A program made the position numbers and the translations under genes. Positions 8,020-16,115 of a stretch of 34,138 nucleotides of DNA are shown piece after piece; positions within the stretch are counted from its first letter, which is position 1, and each line of letters starts with the position of its first letter. This stretch comes from an uncultured Verrucomicrobiales bacterium (GTDB lineage Bacteria; Verrucomicrobiota; Verrucomicrobiia; Verrucomicrobiales; DEV007): assembly GCA_937922595.1 (NCBI GenBank), contig CALAIY010000051.1:1-34138 (forward strand), read 5' to 3'. Below the pieces are notes generated by a model. That model did no database searches and was not told the origin of the DNA. It was given only the letters and a program-made list of their open reading frames with translations.

Positions 8020-8611
8020 GGGCTAGCCTGCGCAGACCGAACGGCGGAGCCTCTAGTGGCCGGGGCACCATCCGGCCTGCGGGAACTCGGCAGCGGGCTT
8101 TTACGAACATCATCCACCAACGGGCATCGACGCCCGCCGGTTCGATCCGGTCGCGGAAAGCTCGATGCCTAACTCTAACTCGAGAGCACAACCGAATCGG
8201 GATTAACTCACCCGCTGGAGCAGCCCCTTTACAAAGTCACGTTTTATTGACTGGTACCACTTTCATTTCGAACCACCAGTGGTGATGCTTACACTCCATC
8301 ATCAGGAAGAATCTCACGCGTCGCTAAATCGCACCTATAGTTTTTCACCGAACCCTTCGGAATGGGTAGAAAACACAAAAGAATCATCTGAAACCAACTT
8401 ATAAAAATAATGAATTGGTTTACAACCTTCTTTTCAGACAACTTGAATCTTCAAGTATGGGGAACTCATGACAGTGACAGGCATACCAGATGCTTTGAAA
8501 TCCAAAAACCCGTTGTATTGTCCGTCAGAAAAAAGGGAAGTGAACCGACCCGCGAATATCAGCCTACCAACCGAAGCTGGTAGAACCTATCGCCCCGAAT
8601 TTCACCCAAGA
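8020..8611. other. 592-bp intergenic region, hairpin-rich left half
   Basis: Between two convergent genes I see no convincing gene. The GC-rich left half (8020-8230) holds several hairpins: GGCCGG/CCGGCC (8058-8063/8072-8077), CGGGC/GCCCG (8121-8125/8132-8136), CCGG/CCGG around TTCGAT (8137-8150), and CTCGA/TCGAG (8161-8165/8180-8184). This could be an undescribed structured RNA or a decayed repeat. It does not match tmRNA, SRP RNA or RNase P consensus as I know them. The right half is AT-rich, with CCGAA-CCC-TTCGG at about 8348-8360, AACCAA/TTGGTT at 8392/8415 and CTACCA/TGGTAG at 8564/8578. A 59-codon ATG frame (8468-8647) resembles nothing I know and overlaps the next gene antisense. Confidence 0.5.
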
Positions 8612-9670
8612 TCAAATTTTAAGAAGCTCGCCGACCGCTTTGGGTAATAGCTGGTGCTCAGCCTCTTGAATCCGGGCATGAAGTGTCGTGGCGGTATCAT
8701 CCGCAAGCACTGGGACTTTAGCTTGGGCGATGATCGCTCCTTCGTCGATTCCAGCACAAACGTGGTGAACGGTGCAGCCGGTTTCCGGGACACCTGCTTC
8801 AAGCGCCTGCTTCCAGGCTTCCAGGCCTTTGAATTTTGGGAGAAGCGATGGATGGATATTGATAAGTTTTCCGGCGAAGCCTGAGAGAAGCGGCTCTTTC
8901 ACGACTTTCATGAAGCCAGCACACACGACGAGATCGACGCGGGCGGCTTTGAGGCGGTCGTGCGTTTCTTTCTGCGCAGCTGCGGAAAAGCGGTTTGGGT
9001 GATCTCCAGGTGGGACGTGAATCGCTTCGATGCCGTAGTTCCGAGCACGATCAAGGATCTTAGCATCAGACACGTCGGAGAGGACGAGCACGACTTCGGC
9101 TTTTAGAGAGCCTACTAGGATTGCCTCCTGAAGTGCGACAAAATTCGAGCCTGTCCCAGAGCCGAGCACACCAATGCGTGGGAAGGAAGCGTCGTCGGCT
9201 GCCATTTTAGCAATCGTGCCGCTAGTCGATTTTCCAGGGACTAGCGAGAGTATTTGTATTTCGGTGCCTGCCGCATCGAGAGCGGCCTTTTCTCCTTCAT
9301 GTAAGGATTCAGGGGTGTAATCGCCCCCTTTCGCGTAGATGTGTGGCCGGAGCGCGGCAATGAGATCAGTGGCACGATCACCTTCGAAAATCACAGTGCC
9401 ATCCACCGCTTCAAGAGCATTCAGGACTTCAAGGCGATCAGCCTCACTATTGAGCGGGCGCCCTTCGCCTTTGAGTGAGCGCACGGAGGCATCACTATTT
9501 AGACCGATGACAAGTGCGTCGCCGAGCGCTCGAGCCTCCGCGAGATAGCGGACATGCCCAGCATGAAGGAGATCAAAACAGCCGTTGGTGAAAACGAGTT
9601 TTTGCCCGGCGGCTTCGAGTTTCGCGCGAAGCGCTTGGGCGGTGGTGAGGTCGGTGGCTTTCGGGCGCAT
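8612..9670 (-). CDS. fused heptose-1-phosphate adenylyltransferase (RfaE2) and phosphoribosylglycinamide formyltransferase (PurN)
   Basis: Two enzymes are joined in 352 residues. Residues 1-155 are an RfaE2/HldE-type nucleotidyltransferase: FTNGCFDLLHAGH (27-39), then GLNSDASVRSLKG, DRLEVLNALEAVD, and LVPGKSTSGTIAKM at the domain end. This enzyme makes ADP-heptose for the LPS core. Residues 164-352 are PurN: GVLGSGTGSN (167-176), INIHPSLLP (270-278) with the catalytic Asn and His, and GIDEGAIIAQAKV (307-319) with the catalytic Asp. PurN adds the formyl group to GAR in purine synthesis. I use ATG 9670; the longer frame upstream lies antisense in the prepilin peptidase gene and lacks family similarity. 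The gap to that gene is 16 nt, suggesting one transcript. Both halves keep their motifs. Confidence 0.9.
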   Translation of the reverse strand: MRPKATDLTTAQALRAKLEAAGQKLVFTNGCFDLLHAGHVRYLAEARALGDALVIGLNSDASVRSLKGEGRPLNSEADRLEVLNALEAVDGTVIFEGDRATDLIAALRPHIYAKGGDYTPESLHEGEKAALDAAGTEIQILSLVPGKSTSGTIAKMAADDASFPRIGVLGSGTGSNFVALQEAILVGSLKAEVVLVLSDVSDAKILDRARNYGIEAIHVPPGDHPNRFSAAAQKETHDRLKAARVDLVVCAGFMKVVKEPLLSGFAGKLINIHPSLLPKFKGLEAWKQALEAGVPETGCTVHHVCAGIDEGAIIAQAKVPVLADDTATTLHARIQEAEHQLLPKAVGELLKI

Positions 9671-9686
9671 GGTCGCGGAATCCCTA

Positions 9687-10823
9687 TCAGCGTCCGAATG
9701 GATTTCCAAGGCCGAGATACCATTCAAGAATCTGAGGCCCTGCAAAAAGCCATGCAGTAGCGCCCGCGACGAGGTAGGGACCGAAAGGAATTTTAGCAGC
9801 CCATTCCTGGCGTCCGACAAGGCGAGCCGGAAGTGCCACAAATGTGCCGAGAATCGCTCCTGCAAAAATAGTAAAGAGGACGCCTTGCCAGCCAAGGAAA
9901 GCGCCAACGAGTGCCATAAATTTTACATCACCAAAGCCCATCGCCTCACGCGGAACGACGACTTTCATGGCAGCCCCTTCGATACGATCGAGGGTCTCAA
10001 GTGGAACGGTGCGCTCACCGAGAACAAATTCCGTTTCTCGCGCAATAAGCGAAGTATTTTCGACGCGCTCGCCACCGTCAAAAGAGACCCATTCGGCATC
10101 AATTTCGAGACGGTCTGATTTCCGGAAAAAAAGATCGGACCAGAGGTAGGTCTCGCCATCGATGACCATCCCCGGCTCGTCTTCATCATCGATCTGCGAA
10201 ATCGTGAAGGGCTCGGGTTTATCGAAAAGGAGTTTCAGGGAACCGAAAGCTTTTTTACCGAGTTCCACAATCGCGAAGAGAACGCCAAATCCAAGAGCCG
10301 CGCCGATGAGCCCACGCAAAAGCCCTTGCCACCAGATGGTCTGATCGTGCAGCATTGGAAATACGGCACAGAATATCAGCCCGGCCACCGTGCCGCCAAT
10401 GGTCACGCCGTCAGGAATAATAAAGTGCTCAAGATCCACAAAAACCGTCACCACGAAGAGCGAGAGCAAGACCCAAAATGGCAAAACCAGCGGAAACTGA
10501 TGCAGCGCTTTCCACTCCCAAATAATGAGGAACAGTATCCCGACAAGCGCCTCAACCATCAAATAACGCGGCGCAATTTTACAACCGCACTCAGCGCATT
10601 TTCCACGCTGCATGACCCAGGTGATAATTGGGATGTTGCGCCAATAAGGAATCGGCTTTCTACAAGTCGGGCAAAACGAGCGTTTTGGGTCATTTACGGA
10701 AAGCCCGAGCGGCACTCGGTAGATGACGACATTTAAAAACGATCCCACAGTGGAACCCAGCAGGAAGACCATGATCCTGAGGAAAAATGCGACGGCTGGG
10801 TCGAGAAGTAGAGTGTTTTGCAT
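9687..10823 (-). CDS. prepilin peptidase (A24 family, PilD-like) with a large cytoplasmic insert
   Basis: This inner-membrane aspartic peptidase cleaves, and usually N-methylates, type IV pilin or pseudopilin precursors. GSTVGSFLNVVIYR (about 23-36) is the family N-terminus. The zinc-type cysteine pairs are C51/C54 and C76/C79. The catalytic aspartates are D130 (VFVDLEHFIIPD) and D299 (GFGDVK, the GxGDxK motif). Between the aspartates, about residues 190-290 form an acidic soluble insert (IDDEDEPGMVIDGE) absent from classical PilD; comparable inserts occur in PVC-group relatives. No pilin genes lie in the window. It precedes the RfaE2-PurN fusion by 16 nt. A TAGATT box lies 6 nt before the ATG. 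Confidence 0.93.
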   Translation of the reverse strand: MQNTLLLDPAVAFFLRIMVFLLGSTVGSFLNVVIYRVPLGLSVNDPKRSFCPTCRKPIPYWRNIPIITWVMQRGKCAECGCKIAPRYLMVEALVGILFLIIWEWKALHQFPLVLPFWVLLSLFVVTVFVDLEHFIIPDGVTIGGTVAGLIFCAVFPMLHDQTIWWQGLLRGLIGAALGFGVLFAIVELGKKAFGSLKLLFDKPEPFTISQIDDEDEPGMVIDGETYLWSDLFFRKSDRLEIDAEWVSFDGGERVENTSLIARETEFVLGERTVPLETLDRIEGAAMKVVVPREAMGFGDVKFMALVGAFLGWQGVLFTIFAGAILGTFVALPARLVGRQEWAAKIPFGPYLVAGATAWLFAGPQILEWYLGLGNPFGR

Positions 10824-10829
10824 CTGTAT

Positions 10830-10835
10830 AATCTA
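10830..10835 (-). promoter_or_regulatory. putative -10 box of the prepilin peptidase gene
   Basis: On the - strand TAGATT lies 6 nt before the ATG, like the boxes at secA and 21675. On the + strand the same AT-rich 52-bp divergent gap holds TATAAT (10827-10832), 43 nt before the cca ATG. No good -35 was seen for either. Confidence 0.35.
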
Positions 10836-10875
10836 GAAATATAAACTATATCCATAATTCGTCCCCCTTTTTCTG

Positions 10876-12201
10876 ATGCGTTCTGCTGCCGAATCTCTTA
10901 TCACCACTCTTAGCGATGCAGGACACATCGCGTATTTCGCCGGCGGTTGCGTACGGGACCTTCTTCTTGGCACGACACCAAAGGACTACGACATCGCTAC
11001 CAGCGCGACGCCCGAGCAAGTGACCAAGCTGTTTCGCGGAGCGAAAACCGTCGGAGCCCACTTCGGGGTCGTCCTCGTAAAGCGGGGCAAAGAAGCATTC
11101 GAAATTGCAACATTTCGAAACGACGGAAGCTACTCCGATGGCCGCCGCCCCGATTCCGTCACCTTCTCTAGTCCCGAAGAAGATGCGCAGCGCCGGGACT
11201 TCACGGTAAACGGCCTTTTTCTCAATCCCGCCGCCGCTAAAGATGAGCAGATTATCGATTTTGTCGGAGGTCAGACAGACCTCCGAGCACGCCAGCTGCG
11301 AGCGATTGGAAATCCATCGGATCGATTCGCCGAAGATCACCTCCGCCTTCTACGCGCAGTGCGCTTTGCAGCTCTCCTTGAATTCAAAATCGAGCCAGCC
11401 ACATGGGAAGCGATCTGCGCCCACGCTCCCGAGATCACAAAAATCGCTCCAGAGCGGATCGCTGGTGAGCTAAATCGGATGCTCACCGCTCCAGCAGCTG
11501 CCCGTGTCCGAGCCTTCGATCTACTCGCCGAAAGCGGCCTCTTCGCGGCGTTTCTTCCCGAGGTTGAGGCACTACGCGGCTGCGAGCAGCCCCCACAATT
11601 TCACCCGGAAGGCGATGTATTCACCCACACCCGCATCATGCTCGGGATGCTTGAAAACGATGCCCCCCTCCCCCTCGTTCTCTCGATTCTTTTCCACGAC
11701 ATCGGAAAACCTCCTACACAGACGTTTGATGCCGCAGACGGAAGAATCCGTTTCAACGGCCACGACAAAATTGGTGCTGAAATGGCCCGTGAAATCCTCG
11801 GTCGTTTTCGCTATCCCAATGCCACCATCGACGCCGTTTCCCACAACGTCGCACGCCACATGCAATTCATGAACGTGCAAGATATGCGCGAAGCGAAACT
11901 CAAACGCTTCATGGCAGCCCCCGATTTCGCCCACGAGCTTGAGCTCCACCGCGTCGATTGCGCCAGTAGCAATGGCTTCACCGACAATTATGATTTCCTC
12001 ACCGCAAAGCTCGAAGAATACGCCAACGCCCCCATCCTCCCCCCCCCACTCATCACCGGGCGCGATCTCATCGAATTAGGCTATACACCAGGCCCCACCT
12101 TCAAAAAAATCCTCGAAGAAACCCAAACTCGCCAGCTCGAAGGCACCCTCTCTGAAAGAGAAACCGCCCTGTCCTGGATTCGCGCCGAATGGCCGCTATA
12201 A
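10876..12201 (+). CDS. cca: CCA-adding tRNA nucleotidyltransferase with HD domain
   Basis: The 441-residue class II nucleotidyltransferase builds or repairs the CCA end of tRNAs. GGCVRDLLLG (23-32) and KDYDIAT (36-42) are the catalytic head, with metal-binding aspartates in DYD. RRDFTVNGL (106-114) and DHLRLLRAVRFA (154-165) are the following class II motifs. The C-terminal half has an HD-type phosphohydrolase signature, H251 and FHDIGKP (273-279). Some poly(A) polymerases share this layout, so the CCA role is the likely but not the only reading. It heads the + strand run that leads to trpA and is transcribed away from the prepilin peptidase. Confidence 0.92.
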   Translation: MRSAAESLITTLSDAGHIAYFAGGCVRDLLLGTTPKDYDIATSATPEQVTKLFRGAKTVGAHFGVVLVKRGKEAFEIATFRNDGSYSDGRRPDSVTFSSPEEDAQRRDFTVNGLFLNPAAAKDEQIIDFVGGQTDLRARQLRAIGNPSDRFAEDHLRLLRAVRFAALLEFKIEPATWEAICAHAPEITKIAPERIAGELNRMLTAPAAARVRAFDLLAESGLFAAFLPEVEALRGCEQPPQFHPEGDVFTHTRIMLGMLENDAPLPLVLSILFHDIGKPPTQTFDAADGRIRFNGHDKIGAEMAREILGRFRYPNATIDAVSHNVARHMQFMNVQDMREAKLKRFMAAPDFAHELELHRVDCASSNGFTDNYDFLTAKLEEYANAPILPPPLITGRDLIELGYTPGPTFKKILEETQTRQLEGTLSERETALSWIRAEWPL

Positions 12202-12217
12202 GTATTCACCCCAATCC

Positions 12218-12334
12218 GTGAAAATCACCCCACTCAATATTGCCCGCACCATCCTCGCCATCATCGGCACGATAGCTGCAGCGATCCTCCTTTACGCCAT
12301 CGCCACTGGCCGCCCCGACATGATTCCCTCGTAA
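12218..12334 (+). CDS. 38-residue single-span membrane peptide
   Basis: GTG 12218 opens a 38-codon frame ending at TAA 12332-12334. After KITPLNIAR comes a hydrophobic stretch, TILAIIGTIAAAILLYAIA, long enough for one membrane span, then a short polar tail. Codons end mostly in C, like the neighbouring genes. It fills the gap between cca and trpA in the same direction. I do not recognise the family. The alternative is a non-coding gap with a chance hydrophobic frame. Confidence 0.5.
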   Translation: MKITPLNIARTILAIIGTIAAAILLYAIATGRPDMIPS

Positions 12335-12366
12335 GGTCTTAAATCTTAAATCTTTTCCCTTTAATC

Positions 12367-13167
12367 TTGAATAGAATCGACAGCACATTCACCCGCCTTC
12401 AGAAAGAAGGACGCGCCGCCTTCATCACCTACGTCTCCGCAGGTGACCCCGACATGCCGCGCTCCCTGGCTATCGCAAAAGCACTCGAAGACGCCGGAGC
12501 CGACATCATCGAATTCGGCGTCCCCTTCTCCGATCCCCTCGCCGATGGCATCGTAAACCAAATGGCAGCCGACCGCGCCCTAAAAGCCGGAGCAACCACC
12601 AAAGGCGTACTCGAAATGATCCGCGAGCTGCGCAAAACCAGTGAAATCCCCGTCGTCCTCTTCACCTATCTCAATCCCATCTACACCTACGGCTTCGAGC
12701 AATTCCATCAAGATGCCGCCGCCGCCGGCGTCGATGGAATTCTCCTCCTCGACCTCCCCCCCCACGAAGAGCCCCTCAATGCGGAACTCGCCGGAGCCCA
12801 TGGGCTCAAGCACATTCGCCTCATCGCCCCCACCACCCCCGATGAGCGCATCCCCGAAATCACCGAGCAAGCAGAAGGCTTCATCTACTACGTCTCCCGC
12901 GCCGGCGTCACTGGTGCCCAGACAGAGCTTTCCTCTAGCATCGCCGAGCAAGTCGCCAAAATCAAAGCCACCACCGAAGTTCCCGTCGCCGTGGGCTTCG
13001 GCATCTCCACCCCCGAGCAAGCCGCCACCGTCGCCGCCGTCGCCGACGGCGTCGTAGTCGGCTCCGCCATCGTCAAAACTGTCGAAAACAACGCCACCGC
13101 CGAAGACGTCGCCGAAAAAGTGGCCGCCTTCGCAAAACCACTCGCCGACGCCATCAAAGCCATTTAA
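12367..13167 (+). CDS. trpA: tryptophan synthase alpha subunit
   Basis: TrpA cleaves indole-3-glycerol phosphate to indole, which is channelled to TrpB. The 266-residue protein shows IIEFGVPFSDPLADG, with catalytic E49 and D60 at the E. coli numbers, then YVSRAGVTG and VAVGFGIST for loop and phosphate binding, and DGVVVGSAIV near the end. After PLADG, the usual Pro is Ile (GIVNQMAADRAL). The start is TTG 12367: NRIDSTFTRLQKEGRAAFI fits the family N-terminus and no ATG or GTG does. No trpB or other trp gene is in the window, so trpA is detached from the classical operon and sits with lysine, folate and pantothenate genes. Confidence 0.95.
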   Translation: MNRIDSTFTRLQKEGRAAFITYVSAGDPDMPRSLAIAKALEDAGADIIEFGVPFSDPLADGIVNQMAADRALKAGATTKGVLEMIRELRKTSEIPVVLFTYLNPIYTYGFEQFHQDAAAAGVDGILLLDLPPHEEPLNAELAGAHGLKHIRLIAPTTPDERIPEITEQAEGFIYYVSRAGVTGAQTELSSSIAEQVAKIKATTEVPVAVGFGISTPEQAATVAAVADGVVVGSAIVKTVENNATAEDVAEKVAAFAKPLADAIKAI

Positions 13168-13180
13168 AAAAACTCCTCCC

Positions 13181-14062
13181 ATGTTTAAAGGAACCTACAC
13201 CGCTCTCATCACTCCCTTCCGCGACGGCTCCCTCGATGAGCCCGCCTTCAAGACGCTCATCGACCGGCAATATGCATCGAAGATAAACGGCGTCGTCCCC
13301 TGCGGCACCACCGGAGAATCACCCACCGTAAGCCACGCCGAGCACGCCCGCGTCATCGAGCTCGCCATAGAATACACCAGAGGTCGAGGTGAAGTCATCG
13401 CCGGCACCGGATCCAATTCCACTCGCGAAGCCATCTCGCTCACCATCGCAGCCGAGCGTGCCGGAGCCACAGGCTCCCTCCAAGTCTGCCCCTACTACAA
13501 TAAGCCCACCCAGGAAGGCCTCTACCAGCACTTCAAAGCCGTAGCCGACGCCGTAAAAATCCCCATCATGCTCTACAGCATCCCTGGACGCTGCGTCATC
13601 GAGCTCGAAGTAGAGACCATCAAGCGCCTCGCCGAAGACTGCGAAAATATCACCTCCGTCAAAGAAGCCAGCGGCCTCGTCTCCCGCGTCGAAGCCATCA
13701 AAGCAGCATGCCCCGATGATTTTCAAGTCCTCTCCGGCGATGATGGCCAGACCATCCCCTTCATGAAAGCTGGAGCCAGCGGAGTCGTCAGCGTAGCAGG
13801 CAATCTCATCCCAGAAGCCATGGCCACCCTCACCCACAAAGCCCTCGCGGGAAACTGGCCTGCCGCCCAAGACATCCACGATCAATTCGTCCCCCTCTTC
13901 GAAGCCTTCCTCAAGCTCTCGGTAAACCCCGAGCCCATCAAAGCAGCCATGGCACTCGCCGGACACTGTACCGATGAAATTCGCCTCCCCATGCTCCCAC
14001 TTCCCGCCGATAAGCTAGCGGAACTCAAAACCCAGATGTCCGACCTCGGCCTCCTCTCCTAA
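13181..14062 (+). CDS. dapA: 4-hydroxy-tetrahydrodipicolinate synthase
   Basis: DapA condenses pyruvate with aspartate semialdehyde, the first committed step to diaminopimelate and lysine. The 293-residue protein has CGTTGESPT (41-49), the active-site Tyr in LYSIPGR (Y132) and the Schiff-base lysine K161 in ITSVKEASG. The C-terminal SVNPEPIKAAMAL is typical. The ATG follows trpA by 13 nt and the stop is one base from the dapB ATG, so dapA and dapB are translationally close and act in consecutive steps. Confidence 0.96.
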   Translation: MFKGTYTALITPFRDGSLDEPAFKTLIDRQYASKINGVVPCGTTGESPTVSHAEHARVIELAIEYTRGRGEVIAGTGSNSTREAISLTIAAERAGATGSLQVCPYYNKPTQEGLYQHFKAVADAVKIPIMLYSIPGRCVIELEVETIKRLAEDCENITSVKEASGLVSRVEAIKAACPDDFQVLSGDDGQTIPFMKAGASGVVSVAGNLIPEAMATLTHKALAGNWPAAQDIHDQFVPLFEAFLKLSVNPEPIKAAMALAGHCTDEIRLPMLPLPADKLAELKTQMSDLGLLS

Positions 14063-14063
14063 C

Positions 14064-14801
14064 ATGTCCCTAAAAATCTTAGTCACCGGAGCCAAAGGCC
14101 GCATGGGCCAGGCCATCATCGAAGCCACCGAAGCCCAAGAAGGCACCGAAGTCGGCGCAGCAATCGACATCGGGGACTCCCTTCCCGATGGCATCGCCGC
14201 CAGCGACACCATCATCGATTTCACCACCCACACCTTCACCAAAACCGTCCTCGACGCCGCCCTCGCCGAGAAAAAGCCCCTCATCATCGGCACCACCGGC
14301 CACACCGAAGAAGAACTCGCAGCCATCCACGCTGCCGCGAAAACCCTCCCCATCGTCTTCGCCCCCAATTACTCAGTAGGCGTAAACACCCTCTTCTGGC
14401 TCACTAAAAAAGCCTGCGAAATCCTCGGCGAAAACTTCGATCTCGAAGTCGTCGAAATGCACCACCGTCATAAAATCGACTCCCCCTCCGGCACCGCCAA
14501 ACGCCTCGCCGAAATCCTCGCCGAGACCCGCGGCCTCAGCTACGAAGAAGACGTCCAACACGGCCGCTTCGGAAACATCGGAGCCCGGAAAAACGAAATC
14601 GGCATGCACGCCCTCCGCGGAGGCGACGTCGTCGGCGATCACACCGTCGTCTACGCCGCCGATGGAGAGCGCGTCGAGCTCACCCACAAAGCCAGCTCCC
14701 GCCTCACCTTCGCCGGCGGAGCCGTCCGCGCCGCCCTCTGGCTCCAAGGAAAAGAGCCCGGCCTTTACGACATGCAGGACGTACTCGGCCTCAAAGACTA
14801 A
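14064..14801 (+). CDS. dapB: 4-hydroxy-tetrahydrodipicolinate reductase
   Basis: DapB uses NAD(P)H to reduce the DapA product. The 245-residue protein shows the dinucleotide-binding GAKGRMG (9-15), IDFTTHTFT and GTTGHTEEEL, then the signature EMHHRHKIDSPSGTA (131-145) with the catalytic His and Lys. RKNEIGMHALRGGDVVGDHTV follows. It begins one base after dapA and its TAA shares a base with the folK ATG (TAATG), so dapA-dapB-folK are tightly coupled. Confidence 0.96.
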   Translation: MSLKILVTGAKGRMGQAIIEATEAQEGTEVGAAIDIGDSLPDGIAASDTIIDFTTHTFTKTVLDAALAEKKPLIIGTTGHTEEELAAIHAAAKTLPIVFAPNYSVGVNTLFWLTKKACEILGENFDLEVVEMHHRHKIDSPSGTAKRLAEILAETRGLSYEEDVQHGRFGNIGARKNEIGMHALRGGDVVGDHTVVYAADGERVELTHKASSRLTFAGGAVRAALWLQGKEPGLYDMQDVLGLKD

Positions 14802-15307
14802 TGCCCACCTACGGCCTCGCCCTCGGCTCAAACCTCGGCGACCGCCACGCCCTCATCACACAGGCTCGAGATCAGATCGAAAAAAAACACCCCGGCAAAA
14901 TCATCTGCGCGCCCCTCTACGAGACATCCCCCGTCGATTGCCCCGAAGGCTCCCCACCATTTCTCAATACAGTAATCGAAATAGAAAGCCACCTCCCCCC
15001 CCATTCTCTCCTCAGCCACACCCAGGAAATTGAAAAATCTCTCGGTCGCCCCTCGAAAGACACCCGTCTTTCCAACGCCCCCCGGCCCGTAGATATCGAT
15101 CTTCTCTACGCAGACGAAATTCTCCTCGAAAGCACCTCCCTCACAATTCCTCACCCCCGGCTCCACCTCCGCCGATTCGTCCTCCAGCCTCTCGCAGATA
15201 TCCGCCCCAATCTCGTGCTCCCCGGTTTCACCGAAACCACCTCCCGCCTCCTTACAAAGTTGCAAACCAACGAGCCCCCCCTCACGCACATCTCCAAGAC
15301 ATGGTAA
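14801..15307 (+). CDS. folK: 6-hydroxymethyl-dihydropterin pyrophosphokinase
   Basis: FolK activates the pterin moiety for folate synthesis. The 168-residue protein starts with YGLALGSNLGDR (4-15) and contains PLYETSPV, PPFLNTVIEIE and the hallmark PRPVDIDLLYAD (94-105). IPHPRLHLRRFVLQPLADI is the typical C-terminal block. The ATG overlaps the dapB stop by one base, and the 3' end overlaps panB by 7 bases. The neighbour PanB uses methylene-tetrahydrofolate, so folate supply and use lie side by side. Confidence 0.95.
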   Translation: MPTYGLALGSNLGDRHALITQARDQIEKKHPGKIICAPLYETSPVDCPEGSPPFLNTVIEIESHLPPHSLLSHTQEIEKSLGRPSKDTRLSNAPRPVDIDLLYADEILLESTSLTIPHPRLHLRRFVLQPLADIRPNLVLPGFTETTSRLLTKLQTNEPPLTHISKTW

Positions 15308-16071
15308 CTTCCCCCGAGCAACGCCTCCGCGCATTCAAAGCCAGCAACCAAAAAATCGCAGCCCTCACCGCCTACGACTACCCCGGCGCAAAGCTCCTCG
15401 ACCAAGCCGGCATCGACCTCCTACTCGTAGGCGACTCCCTCGGCATGGTCATCCTCGGCTACGAAGACACCACCGAAGTCACCCTCGCCGATATCCTCCA
15501 CCACCTCCGCGCCGTCCGCCGTGGCACCGAAAACGCCCTCCTCGTAGCCGACCTCCCCTTCGGCACCTACCCCGACAAAGAAACCGCCCTCGAAAACTCC
15601 CGCCAACTCATCGAAGCCGGAGCCGAATTCGTAAAACTAGAAGGCGGCACCGCCCAAGCGGAAACCGTGCAACACATCGTCCAAGCCGGCATCCCCATCG
15701 TCGGCCACATCGGAATGCTCCCCCAGCAAGTCAAAGTCGATGGCGGCTACAAAAAGAAAGGCAAAACCCCCGAAGCCGCCGCCATCCTCCTCCAAGACGC
15801 CAAAGACCTTCAAGCAGCCGGAGCCTGTGCCCTCGTCATAGAAAGCACCAAAGCCCCGGTAGCCACCGAGATCACCCAAGCTATATCCATTCCCACCATA
15901 GGAATCGGCTCCGGCTTCGAGACAGACGGCCAAATCCTAGTCACCCACGATCTACTCGGAAGCTTCCCCTGGTTCTGCCCCCCATTCGCCGTGACCCGCG
16001 CAAAAGTCGCCGAAGACACCACCAACGCCGCAAAGCAATACCTAGAAGCCGTCCGCGCCGGGAAGAACTAA
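15301..16071 (+). CDS. panB: 3-methyl-2-oxobutanoate hydroxymethyltransferase
   Basis: PanB transfers a one-carbon unit from 5,10-methylene-tetrahydrofolate to alpha-ketoisovalerate, the first step to pantothenate. The 256-residue TIM-barrel protein shows ALTAYDYPGAKLLDQAG, LLVGDSLGMV (metal-binding D45), VADLPFGTY (D84), VKLEGG, IPIVGHIGMLPQ and IPTIGIGSG. It ends the + strand biosynthetic run; ATG 15301 lies inside the end of folK. No panC, panD or panE is seen here. Confidence 0.95.
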   Translation: MVTSPEQRLRAFKASNQKIAALTAYDYPGAKLLDQAGIDLLLVGDSLGMVILGYEDTTEVTLADILHHLRAVRRGTENALLVADLPFGTYPDKETALENSRQLIEAGAEFVKLEGGTAQAETVQHIVQAGIPIVGHIGMLPQQVKVDGGYKKKGKTPEAAAILLQDAKDLQAAGACALVIESTKAPVATEITQAISIPTIGIGSGFETDGQILVTHDLLGSFPWFCPPFAVTRAKVAEDTTNAAKQYLEAVRAGKN

Positions 16072-16072
16072 T

Positions 16073-16104
16073 TTGCAGCGATTGCATTCGCCCAGCCATA
16101 CAAT
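16073..16104 (+). promoter_or_regulatory. possible promoter of the second toxin-antitoxin pair
   Basis: TACAAT (16099-16104) lies 11 nt before the antitoxin ATG. TTGCAG (16073-16078) is a -35-like hexamer, but the spacing of 20 nt is long. TTGCAG here lies in the same 13-mer, AATTTGCAGCGAT, that precedes the helicase gene at 29860. Confidence 0.3.
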
Positions 16105-16115
16105 TACAGTGCAAA

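Noticed and set aside
8137-8160. GGTTCGATCC resembling a tRNA T-arm
   Set aside because: The stem is 4 bp with a 6-nt loop and no acceptor, D or anticodon arms fit around it.
8160-8230. GCCTAAC at 8167 resembling an integron attC end
   Set aside because: No matching GTTRRRY partner or attC-like stem at a suitable distance, and no integrase nearby.
8468-8647. 59-codon + strand ATG frame in the gap before the RfaE2-PurN gene
   Set aside because: Its last dozen codons are antisense to the real gene and it resembles no family; a GGGGAA lies upstream but too close to the ATG.
9671-9907. N-terminal extension of the RfaE2-PurN frame
   Set aside because: It is antisense-overlapping with the certain prepilin peptidase end in the same direction and lacks family similarity; ATG 9670 gives a normal RfaE2 start.
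12580-13182. Long - strand frame with Gly/Asp-rich sequence opposite trpA
   Set aside because: It is a shadow of strongly C-ending codons on the + strand; the antisense protein is low-complexity and trpA is certain.
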